DNA of 8,196 nucleotides from JBKEDC01 sp047974225 (GTDB lineage: Bacteria; Bacteroidota; Bacteroidia; Bacteroidales; Prolixibacteraceae): the NCBI GenBank assembly GCA_047974225.1, contig JBKECD010000036.1, forward strand, positions 1 through 8,196. The letters run 5' to 3'. The number at the start of each line of letters is the position of its first letter. Position 1 is the first letter of the stretch. Of the stretch, positions 1 through 5,759 are shown in pieces. The notes beneath the pieces are model-generated. The model saw only the letters and a program-made list of their open reading frames with translations, was not told the DNA's origin and did not search any database. Made by a program: the position numbers and the translations under genes.

Positions 1-26
1 GGATACTAATCTATCCTAAAATTATT

Positions 27-74
27 CATAGCGATGATATTAGCTAGCAATAGCTATGTCATCGCTATGTTTTT
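27..74 (+). terminator. Two-tier hairpin terminator of a gene left of the window
   Basis: An 11-bp perfect inverted repeat (27-37 with 59-69) encloses a second 6-bp stem (41-46 with 51-56) closed by a GCAA tetraloop, and five T residues follow at 70-74. A long stem followed by a T-tract is the form of an intrinsic terminator on the + strand, so it probably ends a transcript entering from the left. The two tiers are separated by a small asymmetric internal loop (3 nt against 2 nt). No coding sequence is visible in 1-26, so the gene it serves lies outside the window. Confidence 0.7.
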
Positions 75-78
75 GATG

Positions 79-86
79 TATATTTG
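79..86 (+). promoter_or_regulatory. Candidate -7 element (TAnnTTTG) for the thioredoxin-like gene
   Basis: TATATTTG matches the Bacteroidetes primary-sigma -7 consensus TAnnTTTG. It lies 81 bp before the ATG at 168, just after the upstream terminator. No good TTTG/TTG -33 element is seen about 20 bp upstream, because that stretch is occupied by the terminator stem, so the assignment is tentative. Confidence 0.35.
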
Positions 87-122
87 TGAACTAATAAAAC
101 AAGTCGAATTAGTGCTTTTCAA

Positions 123-154
123 CCCTCCCCCTTGGGGGAGTTGGAGGGGGCTTT
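123..154 (+). repeat. G/C-rich palindromic dispersed repeat, copy 1
   Basis: A pyrimidine run CCCTCCCCC, a TT turn, GGGGGAG, a TTGGA linker, then GGGGGCTTT. CTCCCCC/GGGGGAG gives a tight hairpin, and CCCTCC can alternatively pair with the distal GGAGGG. It shares at least 23 identical bases (132-154) with the copy at 5781-5809. Its GGGGGCTTT end stops 13 bp before the start codon of the thioredoxin-like gene, so it sits in that gene's 5' leader. The reading frame of the gene stays open back into the repeat, creating a false upstream TTG start at 132. Confidence 0.85.
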
Positions 155-167
155 AATTTCAAACCAA

Positions 168-1541
168 ATGAATAAGATTTTTAAAATGGCATTCGTAGCT
201 TTGATGCTGATTTCATCGGCTAGCTATGCACAGAAATTTGCCACTGTGCAAGGAACATGGGAAAGAAAGAATGATACCAAACTTTCGTTCTTTGAGATTG
301 TCGATGGTCGAGTTGAAGAGCTTGCCAACGTGTCGGTGGGCGAAGATGGTAGCTTCGGTTTTGCAGTGCCTATTTCCGAAGAAGGTTTTTATGTGATTGG
401 TACACCAGCCAAGCAGTTTCGAGTGAGTCGCTATGCTTTCTACTTCAAGCCGGGCGACCAGCTCAATGTGGTGGTGAATGATTCTACCTATACTTTGGTG
501 GGCAAGAACACCAAGGAAAACCTCGAAATTGAGCGTTGGCATGAGGGCTATATTAATCCGCTAGAGAAGATTTTTTATAGCAGTAGTCGGTTTGGTGCTC
601 GGGGAGTGTCATATAAAGAATACTTTCCAAGAGTGGAAGAACTTGATGCAAAACTCGAAAGTTATCAGCCGAAAGCAACCAAGAATAAGACCTTTGATGC
701 TCGCTTTGAAAAATATCGGGCAGTTGATTTGGCGTATTATGTGGTGATGTTCAACTTTATGCCACGGTCGGTGCATCCTCAGTTTACTGATTACCCCGAG
801 CTATATAAGAAGATTGATGTTTTGGCATTGACTTCCGATGCTTCAATTCTTCGCTATCCATTCGGAGCGACGATGATTACGCAAGTGTTGTTTATGTATA
901 AGGGTGTGAGAGGGGAGAAATATTCGCAAGAAGACAACAGAGAACTAATCAAATGCGATACGCTGCTAGGTGAGCTGACAGTGCAAAGTCTATCACGCAT
1001 TAAGTCGTATTCGGTGTTTAAAGATGAAGTGGAGAAGAATAAAGATTACATTCTCACCGACGACCAAAAGGCAAGAATTGAGCAAGAGATGATTCGCTTG
1101 GGCAAGGAGAACCTAGAGGGTGAACCAGCATTAAACTTCTCTTTTCCAGATATCAACGGCAAGATGGTGTCGGTGGCAGAGCAAAAAGGAAAAGTATTAG
1201 TTATTGATGTGTGGGCTACTTGGTGTACGCCATGCAAGAAGGAAATTCCGCACTTAGAAAAACTCGAAAAAGAATATCACGGTAAAGATGTGGTGTTTAT
1301 GTCGGTGTCGGTGGATAAACCAGCCGATAAAGCGAAGTGGGAGAAGTTTGTGAAGGATAACAACATGGGCGGTGTGCAACTCTATGCCGCAGGGTTCGAC
1401 AATGAGATGTGTAAGTTTTACGGCATCAACTCGATTCCTCGTTTTATCTTGATTGATAAGGCAGGACGAATTGTGTCGAAAGCAGCTCCACGTCCGTCAG
1501 CTCCTGAATTGAAGGAGTATATCGACAAGCTATTGAAATAA
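168..1541 (+). CDS. Secreted TlpA-like thioredoxin-fold protein (putative periplasmic disulfide reductase)
   Basis: 457 residues from the ATG at 168. I chose this start because it is followed at once by a signal peptide (basic MNKIFK, hydrophobic core, predicted cleavage after ASYA). The in-frame TTG at 132 lies inside a dispersed repeat and would add 12 unrelated residues. The first ~330 residues are an extension with a beta-rich start, like the DUF4369-type N-termini common on Bacteroidetes TlpA proteins. The C-terminal ~125 residues are a TlpA/AhpC-TSA-type thioredoxin domain: WCTPC active site at Cys353 and Cys356, and the cis-proline of SIPR at Pro424. Family knowledge suggests an envelope thiol-disulfide reductase; the substrate cannot be told from sequence. 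It appears monocistronic, with a strong terminator 17 bp after the stop. An additional Cys lies between the active site and the cis-proline (NEMCKFYG). Confidence 0.9.
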   Translation: MNKIFKMAFVALMLISSASYAQKFATVQGTWERKNDTKLSFFEIVDGRVEELANVSVGEDGSFGFAVPISEEGFYVIGTPAKQFRVSRYAFYFKPGDQLNVVVNDSTYTLVGKNTKENLEIERWHEGYINPLEKIFYSSSRFGARGVSYKEYFPRVEELDAKLESYQPKATKNKTFDARFEKYRAVDLAYYVVMFNFMPRSVHPQFTDYPELYKKIDVLALTSDASILRYPFGATMITQVLFMYKGVRGEKYSQEDNRELIKCDTLLGELTVQSLSRIKSYSVFKDEVEKNKDYILTDDQKARIEQEMIRLGKENLEGEPALNFSFPDINGKMVSVAEQKGKVLVIDVWATWCTPCKKEIPHLEKLEKEYHGKDVVFMSVSVDKPADKAKWEKFVKDNNMGGVQLYAAGFDNEMCKFYGINSIPRFILIDKAGRIVSKAAPRPSAPELKEYIDKLLK

Positions 1542-1558
1542 GAATGGCAATAGGCAAT

Positions 1559-1591
1559 AAAAAAGGCAGCTCAATTGGGCTGCCTTTTTTA
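1559..1591 (+). terminator. Intrinsic terminator of the thioredoxin-like gene
   Basis: GGCAGC (1565-1570) pairs with GCTGCC (1579-1584). The stem continues inward through a U-G pair and a C-G pair to an AATT loop, and is flanked by A6 on the left and T6 on the right. It starts 17 bp after the stop codon. The A-tract means it could also work on the opposite strand, though no - strand gene ends here. Confidence 0.9.
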
Positions 1592-1613
1592 TTGGTGCAT
1601 CGAAAAATCGGTA

Positions 1614-1649
1614 TTTGGCATTTTAAAATCTGAAAAACCGTTATCTTTG
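1614..1649 (+). promoter_or_regulatory. Promoter of the putative toxin-antitoxin pair
   Basis: TATCTTTG at 1642-1649 is a perfect match to the Bacteroidetes -7 consensus TAnnTTTG. A TTTG -33 candidate lies at 1614-1617, with a 24-bp gap that is somewhat longer than usual. The -7 element ends only 4 bp before the GTG at 1654, so the expected transcription start falls at or next to the proposed start codon. Confidence 0.55.
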
Positions 1650-1653
1650 TTGT

Positions 1654-2016
1654 GTGAATGGCATTGGACAACATATTAAGGATAAAAAGAAACTCAAAGA
1701 CGTATTGGTTGAGAGTCTTCTCAAAGTAAATGCATTTTGGTCTTATGCCAATGTTGCTTCCTCCGCAATTCCCGATGAGGAATTGATCGAGAAAACTTTC
1801 ATCCACCTCGATTTGAAGGATATTGCTGTGCTCTTCGAGCTTTATTCACGAAACTATATCCGCAAAGTTTGGAGGGAAAGAATGGTTGTGCAAGGAGATT
1901 ATCTCTTTAGTTTGAATGTTATGATTGCACTCTTCTATTTTGATATTAAGCAACCTGAGAAATATCTGCACCGAGTGGAACAAGAATACTTCAGAAAACT
2001 ATCAAATCATGCGTAA
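1654..2016 (+). CDS. Small protein of unknown function, partner of the downstream AbiEii-type nucleotidyltransferase (putative antitoxin)
   Basis: 120 residues if the GTG at 1654 is used; no in-frame ATG is available near the 5' end, and upstream codons have no better start. The protein looks largely alpha-helical, with a basic N-terminus (KDKKKLK), a FWSY segment and a KVWRERM segment. There is no signal peptide or membrane segment. From memory it resembles the short DUF6922-type proteins found directly before AbiEii-type genes in Bacteroidetes; I could not test this. Its stop overlaps the next start by 8 bp (ATGCGTAA), which implies cotranscription and translational coupling, typical of antitoxin-toxin pairs. 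It is much shorter than classical AbiEi antitoxins, and I see no clear winged-helix signature. The antitoxin role is inferred from position only. Confidence 0.75.
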   Translation: MNGIGQHIKDKKKLKDVLVESLLKVNAFWSYANVASSAIPDEELIEKTFIHLDLKDIAVLFELYSRNYIRKVWRERMVVQGDYLFSLNVMIALFYFDIKQPEKYLHRVEQEYFRKLSNHA

Positions 2017-2677
2017 AGGTCTGACTGCAAATATTGATGCGATCATCGAAAAAGTAGCTACAATGGAAAGTATTAAGCCTTATATTCTTTGTGGGGGAAC
2101 GGCTCTTGCTATGCAACTAGGGCATCGCAAAAGTGAAGACCTTGATTTTATGATGTGGCGGAAGTCGAAAACGGAAAAGCCTCAGGTCGATTGGGCTGTG
2201 ATTGAAAAAGAATTGAAAGAAAAAATTGGAGAAATTGAGAATTTTAATATGCTTGGTTTCGATCAAGTGGAGTTCTTGGTGGCTGGCGTGAAGTTTTCGT
2301 TTTATGTAAGTGATAATTACAGCCCTTCGATAAATCCAGTTTCTTATCTGGGAAATATACACCTTGCCGATATCTATTCAATTATGGCTATGAAGATGGA
2401 GGTGATGCTTCGCCGGATGAAGATGCGAGATTATTATGACATATATGCAATTCTCAAAGAAGGCTATGATATTTCAAAGGGCATTAAGATGGCTCTAAGC
2501 TATTCGCGGCATAAGCTTAGCACTAAGAATATTGTAGTGATAATGCTTTCGGATAGATTTATACCAGATGAGAATTTTCAACAATTAGATCCTCAATACG
2601 ATGTGTCTAGAGAAGATATCCGAAGGTATCTTCTCCAGAAACTGAAAGATGCAAATTTAGTGAAGAATGTTGAATAA
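2009..2677 (+). CDS. AbiEii/AbiGii-type nucleotidyltransferase (putative type IV toxin)
   Basis: 222 residues from the ATG at 2009. An in-frame ATG at 1925 lies deep inside the upstream gene and adds residues with no family character. The N-terminal nucleotidyltransferase signature is clear: CGGTALA (residues 28-34) followed by HRKSEDLDF (39-47), giving the GG(S/T)...DxD metal-binding motif at Asp44/Asp46; Glu88 (QVEF) is a plausible third acid. A later helical block has Lys129 and RDYYDIY with Arg140, Asp141 and Asp144, matching the conserved K...RD-x-D pattern of AbiEii proteins. Members of this family act as toxins by transferring nucleotides (shown on tRNA for MenT relatives) and give phage abortive infection when paired with AbiEi. 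Here all key residues are intact, but the partner is not an obvious AbiEi. It ends 26 bp before a hairpin shared with kduD. Confidence 0.85.
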   Translation: MRKGLTANIDAIIEKVATMESIKPYILCGGTALAMQLGHRKSEDLDFMMWRKSKTEKPQVDWAVIEKELKEKIGEIENFNMLGFDQVEFLVAGVKFSFYVSDNYSPSINPVSYLGNIHLADIYSIMAMKMEVMLRRMKMRDYYDIYAILKEGYDISKGIKMALSYSRHKLSTKNIVVIMLSDRFIPDENFQQLDPQYDVSREDIRRYLLQKLKDANLVKNVE

Positions 2678-2703
2678 TGAGGATTATTCAGCTTGAAAAG
2701 AAA

Positions 2704-2738
2704 AAAGAGAGTGCCCAAATTTCTTAGACGCTCTCTTT
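2704..2738. terminator. Bidirectional terminator between the AbiEii-type gene and kduD
   Basis: AAAGAGAGTG (2704-2713) pairs with CGCTCTCTTT (2729-2738) in a 10-bp stem with one wobble and a 15-nt loop. An A-run precedes it and TCTTATTT follows, so either strand ends in a U-rich tail. It lies in the gap between two convergent genes and can serve both. Confidence 0.7.
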
Positions 2739-2786
2739 CTTATTTACTCAGGCGCACGAGCTCTTGATTACTCGGGCATTCAAAAT

Positions 2787-3581
2787 CTACAAATCATTTT
2801 CGCCAGCCACATAGCCGAAGTTTGCTAAGATGCCACCATCGACATAGAGCACCTGACCATTGACAAAGTCGGCTGCTTTTGAAGCTAGGAATATAGCAGT
2901 GTTGCCGATATCTTCGGGCTCGCCCCAACGACCAGCAGGAGTGCGCATCATCACCAAATCATTGAATGGGTGTCCGTTTTCACGGATAGGACCTGTCTGT
3001 GAAGTAGCAATATAGCCCGGACCGATCCCGTTGATTTGGACAGTATATTTTGCCCATTCGCAGCACATGTTGGCGGTGAGTAGTTTCAAACCACCTTTAG
3101 CCGCAGCGTAAGCTGAAACAGAGTTGCGACCATAGACACTCATCATCGAACACATGTTGATGATTTTTCCCGAGCGTTGCGCAATCATGTTGGGAGCTAC
3201 ACGCTTCGACACGATGAGCGGAGCTACCAAGTCGATGTCAATTACTTGCTCAAAATCTTTGATGGGCATATCCAAGATTGGAATGCGCTTGATGATGCCC
3301 GCATTGTTCACTAGGATATCAACCACGCCCACATTTTTCTCGATTTCTGAGATGCCTGCATCAACAGCAGCTTCGTTGGTTACATCGAAATTCAAGGTGT
3401 AAACATCAATGCCACATTTGGCATATTCAGCCTTGCATTCTGCAAGCTTTTCATCGTTGATGTCGTTTACACACAGTTTAGCTCCGCTTTTTGCCAAAGC
3501 CTTGCCAACTGCCATGCCAATACCATGGGTGCCGCCTGTTACTAAGGCTACTTTACCTGATAAGTCAAATAATTCTTGCAT
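2787..3581 (-). CDS. kduD: 2-dehydro-3-deoxy-D-gluconate 5-dehydrogenase (SDR family)
   Basis: 264 residues, full length for the family. Cytoplasmic NAD(P)-dependent oxidoreductase expected to reduce 2,5-diketo-3-deoxygluconate, the KduI product, to 2-keto-3-deoxygluconate. Classical short-chain dehydrogenase motifs are present: TGGTHGIG (residues 15-22) for the cofactor, NNAG (92-95), catalytic Ser145, Tyr158 and Lys162 (YAAAK), then a GPGYI segment and VDGG near the C-terminus. The tetrad Asn position appears to be Asp117 (VIDIDL); I recall the same in Bacteroides proteins labelled gluconate 5-dehydrogenase, so it is probably a subfamily trait. Gluconate 5-dehydrogenase is the main alternative name, but adjacency to kduI favours KduD. 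It lies 126 bp downstream of kduI on the same strand, no promoter of its own is evident, and two repeats fill the gap. Confidence 0.9.
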   Translation of the reverse strand: MQELFDLSGKVALVTGGTHGIGMAVGKALAKSGAKLCVNDINDEKLAECKAEYAKCGIDVYTLNFDVTNEAAVDAGISEIEKNVGVVDILVNNAGIIKRIPILDMPIKDFEQVIDIDLVAPLIVSKRVAPNMIAQRSGKIINMCSMMSVYGRNSVSAYAAAKGGLKLLTANMCCEWAKYTVQINGIGPGYIATSQTGPIRENGHPFNDLVMMRTPAGRWGEPEDIGNTAIFLASKAADFVNGQVLYVDGGILANFGYVAGENDL

Positions 3582-3595
3582 AATTTATATTTTAA

Positions 3596-3633
3596 GAGCC
3601 CCTCCCGACCTCCCCGAGGGGAGGGGTTAGAGG
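3596..3633 (-). repeat. G/C-rich palindromic dispersed repeat, copy 2 (variant, inverted)
   Basis: Same architecture as the other copies when read on the - strand, but with a different core: CCTCCCC/GGGGAGG (3609-3615 with 3618-3624), with CCCCTCCC (3599-3606) able to pair with GGGAGGGG (3619-3626) instead. It lies in the leader of kduD, with its GGGGCTC end 14-15 bp before the start codon, the same spacing and orientation as copy 1 before the thioredoxin-like gene. Confidence 0.75.
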
Positions 3634-3677
3634 CACAGGGTTTATTTATTTCTATTTATTCATCTTTGTGGTTCTAG

Positions 3678-3709
3678 CTCTCCCCTTCGGGGGAGCTGGA
3701 GGGGGCTTT
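3678..3709 (+). repeat. G/C-rich palindromic dispersed repeat, copy 3
   Basis: CTCCCC (3680-3685), a TTCG loop, GGGGAG (3690-3695), then CTGGAGGGGGCTTT. The + strand RNA would carry a very stable C(UUCG)G tetraloop; the kduI-kduD mRNA is the other strand, where the loop reads CGAA. The CTTT edge overlaps two bases of the kduI stop codon (3708-3710). With copy 2 it forms an inverted pair about 44 bp apart inside the kduI-kduD gap. Confidence 0.85.
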
Positions 3710-4550
3710 ATCTCAATTCATCCGCTTTAAACCAGTCTTGGTCGGTGTAGTCGAGGTTTTCGCCTGCCATGCCCCAAATGAAGGTGTAGTTGGTCGTTCC
3801 AGCAGCTGAGTGGATTGACCACGCCGGAGAAATCACCGCTTGCTCGTTGTGCATCCAAATGTTGCGGGTGTTTTTAGGTTCGCCCATGAAGTGGCACACT
3901 GCTTGCTCGGGTTTCACCTCGAAATAGAAATAGACTTCATTTCGGCGTGAATGCAAGTGAACGGGCATGGTGTTCCACACTGAGCCGGGTTTCAGTTCGG
4001 TCATTCCCATTTGCAACTGACAAGTTTCCACCACGCCATTAATAATCATTTGGTTGATATCTCGCTCGTTGGATGTTTCCAAAGAGCCCATGTGAAGCAC
4101 GTTGGCTTCTTTTTTAGTAACCAATTTTGTTGGATATTCTTTGTGGGCGGGAGCTGAATTGATGTAGTATTTAGCAGGGTTGGCAGCATCGTCGGAGGCG
4201 AAGACTACTTCTTTCGACCCTTTGCCGATATACATGGCTTCTTTGTGTCCCACCTTATAAACAGTGCCATCGACAGTGATTGTGCCTGCTGCACCGATGT
4301 TGATGATGCCTACTTCTCGACGTTCGCAGAAATAATTAGCTTTGAGTGCATCGACAGTTTCGAGTTTCAAGGGTGAAGTGGTGGGCACAGCGCCCGCAGT
4401 GATGAATCGCTCAATGTGGGAATAAACCATGTTTATTTCACCAGCCACCATCACTTTTTCGACTAAAAACTCTTTACGCACACGGTCGGTGTCGTATTTT
4501 TTGAAATCTTCAGGGTTGTAAGCATAACGCTCTTCAAAATTAATTGCCAT
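3708..4550 (-). CDS. kduI: 5-dehydro-4-deoxy-D-glucuronate isomerase
   Basis: 280 residues, essentially the same length as E. coli KduI and ending in the familiar ...(D/E)LR tail. It isomerises 5-keto-4-deoxyuronate, formed from unsaturated galacturonate released by pectate lyases, to 2,5-diketo-3-deoxygluconate in the cytoplasm. Cupin-type metal ligands are visible: His198 and His200 (VHLHSRR), Glu205 (NEVYFYF) and His247 (WSIHS), corresponding to the zinc ligands known for the E. coli enzyme. Other hallmark strings are CQLQMGMTELKPGSVWNTM and WMHNEQAVISP. It is the first gene of the probable kduI-kduD unit, transcribed away from the LacI-family regulator through a shared 175-bp control region. 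A dispersed repeat begins on its stop codon. Confidence 0.97.
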   Translation of the reverse strand: MAINFEERYAYNPEDFKKYDTDRVRKEFLVEKVMVAGEINMVYSHIERFITAGAVPTTSPLKLETVDALKANYFCERREVGIINIGAAGTITVDGTVYKVGHKEAMYIGKGSKEVVFASDDAANPAKYYINSAPAHKEYPTKLVTKKEANVLHMGSLETSNERDINQMIINGVVETCQLQMGMTELKPGSVWNTMPVHLHSRRNEVYFYFEVKPEQAVCHFMGEPKNTRNIWMHNEQAVISPAWSIHSAAGTTNYTFIWGMAGENLDYTDQDWFKADELR

Positions 4551-4590
4551 AATTGCTTATTTTGTAATGTAAATAATTTAATTTTGGGGC

Positions 4591-4608
4591 TTGCCAATGA
4601 TTTGACAA
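4591..4608. promoter_or_regulatory. Direct repeat of TTGnCAA in the kduI leader region
   Basis: TTGCCAA (4591-4597) and TTGACAA (4602-4608) are spaced 11 bp start to start, about one helical turn, and each unit is itself a small palindrome. The pair lies just downstream of the proposed kduI transcription start. It could bind a second regulator, but two 7-bp units may also arise by chance. Confidence 0.25.
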
Positions 4609-4621
4609 ACACGAATAAGGG

Positions 4622-4653
4622 CAAATTTAGAATTTAAAATGGAATTATTGCAA
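4622..4653 (-). promoter_or_regulatory. Promoter of kduI-kduD
   Basis: On the - strand, TAAATTTG (4629-4622) matches the -7 consensus TAnnTTTG exactly, and TTG (4653-4651) lies 21 bp upstream as a -33 element. The transcription start would fall near 4615, giving a leader of about 65 nt. The -33 element lies inside the 12-bp operator-like palindrome at 4650-4661, so a repressor bound there would block this promoter. Confidence 0.55.
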
Positions 4654-4661
4654 TCGATTGC
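4650..4661. promoter_or_regulatory. LacI-family operator candidate
   Basis: GCAATCGATTGC is a perfect 12-bp palindrome with a central CG, the shape expected for a LacI/PurR-type dimer whose hinge helices enter the minor groove at a central CpG. It lies 64 bp before the regulator start codon and overlaps the -33 element of kduI, which suits repression of kduI-kduD and autoregulation. No second perfect copy was found by eye in the window. Confidence 0.65.
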
Positions 4662-4725
4662 GCAAATATTTTGATTTAGCCTCAAACTATTGGGCAAAGT
4701 GCAGGTGGATAAAAGAAAAATAAAG

Positions 4726-5751
4726 ATGAGTAAACACAATAATGTCACTATTCACGATCTTGCTAAAGAGCTGAAAATTTCGGCTTCGACTGTTTCACGA
4801 GCCTTGAATGATAATCCGAGAATCAGCGAGAAAACAAAAACGATGATTAAAGATAAGGCACTGCAAATGGGCTATCAGCCCAATGTGATGGCTTCTAATT
4901 TACGCAATAGCAAGTCGAATACGATTGGCATTGTGGTGCCGCTGATTAATCGGCATTTCTTTTCCTCCTTTATCAGTGGGGTGGAAGATGTGGCGTTTAA
5001 ATTGGGCTATAGTGTTATTATTTCGCAATCGAAAGATTTGCTCGCCAATGAAAAGCAGATCTTGCAATCTATGTATTCGAATCGTGTGGATGGTATCATT
5101 GCTTCAATCAGTATGCAGACCGACGAGTTTGAGCATTTTGATTTGTTTGCTGCCAATGAAACGCCGATTGTGTTTTTTGATCGGGTAGTGCCGAGCATGA
5201 AGGCTCACAAAATTGTGGTGGATGATTTTAATGTGGGATTTACTGCCACACAGCATCTTATTGAGCAGGGCTATCAGCGCATTGCGCACTTAGCGGGTCC
5301 GACGGTGTTGCACACTTATAGCGACCGCATGGCGGGCTATAAGGCGGCATTGGCTCAAAATGGAATGGAGCTAAATGAGGACTATATTATATATAACAGG
5401 CTGACCCGCATTGATGGGCAAGATGCAATTAAGCAACTCTTGGCGTTGCCCACGCCTCCCGATGCGGTTTTTTGTGGCAACGACACTTCCGCATTGAGTA
5501 TGCTGAGCCACTTGAAAGAGCAGGGAATCTGTGTGCCCCAAGAGTTCGGACTGATTGGTTTCAGCGATGAGCCTGCATCAGCTTTGGTTACTCCGTCAAT
5601 CTCTACGCTCAAACAGCCCGCCTATGAGATGGGGGAGAAGGCTGCTGAACTTTTAATCCGAGAGATTGAAAGCAAGCAAATTTCCGCTGAACACCAAACG
5701 ATTGTTGTGCCAACGGAATTGATTGTGCGCGAGTCGAGCAAAAGGATTTAA
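4726..5751 (+). CDS. LacI-family transcriptional regulator of the pectin/uronate genes
   Basis: 341 residues from the ATG at 4726. The frame is open to a TTG at 4690, but those 12 residues are not family-like, whereas MSKHNNVTIHDLA places the helix-turn-helix at the usual distance from the N-terminus. Helix-turn-helix at about residues 7-27 (VTIHDLAKEL...STVSRALN), hinge helix at 53-60 (NVMASNLR, with Leu59 in the minor-groove position), then a periplasmic-binding-protein-like sensor domain from IGIVVP (about 67) onward. Further typical segments are VFFDR, DRMAGY, AVFCGNDTSA, and GLIGFSD near the C-terminus. The ligand is unknown; its position divergent from kduI suggests a pectin breakdown intermediate such as KDG or a deoxy-keto-uronate. 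It ends 8 bp from the end of the convergent pectate lyase. Its own promoter is not clear: TAATTTTG at 4579 and TTTG-N23-TAGAATTT at 4601-4635 are both imperfect options. Confidence 0.93.
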   Translation: MSKHNNVTIHDLAKELKISASTVSRALNDNPRISEKTKTMIKDKALQMGYQPNVMASNLRNSKSNTIGIVVPLINRHFFSSFISGVEDVAFKLGYSVIISQSKDLLANEKQILQSMYSNRVDGIIASISMQTDEFEHFDLFAANETPIVFFDRVVPSMKAHKIVVDDFNVGFTATQHLIEQGYQRIAHLAGPTVLHTYSDRMAGYKAALAQNGMELNEDYIIYNRLTRIDGQDAIKQLLALPTPPDAVFCGNDTSALSMLSHLKEQGICVPQEFGLIGFSDEPASALVTPSISTLKQPAYEMGEKAAELLIREIESKQISAEHQTIVVPTELIVRESSKRI

Positions 5752-5759
5752 ACTAACTT

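Noticed and set aside
132..167. Upstream TTG start extending the thioredoxin-like protein by 12 residues
   Set aside because: The extension is encoded by the dispersed repeat (GELEGA also appears from the copy at 5781-5809), and the ATG at 168 starts a normal signal peptide.
213..542. 109-codon open frame on the - strand
   Set aside because: Antisense to a well-supported secreted protein gene, with no domain and no promoter.
1444..1806. 120-codon open frame on the - strand
   Set aside because: It runs antisense through the end of one gene, its terminator and the start of the next, and has no recognisable domain; I take it as a shadow.
1925..2008. N-terminal extension of the AbiEii-type protein from the ATG at 1925
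   Set aside because: It overlaps the upstream gene by 92 bp and has no family-like sequence; the ATG at 2009 gives the usual 4-8 bp overlap and an N-terminus close to the catalytic motif.
4602..4633. E. coli-like TTGACA...TAGAAT promoter for the LacI-family gene
   Set aside because: The spacing is 20 bp and the surrounding signals point to Bacteroidetes-type promoters, so this consensus is not appropriate here.
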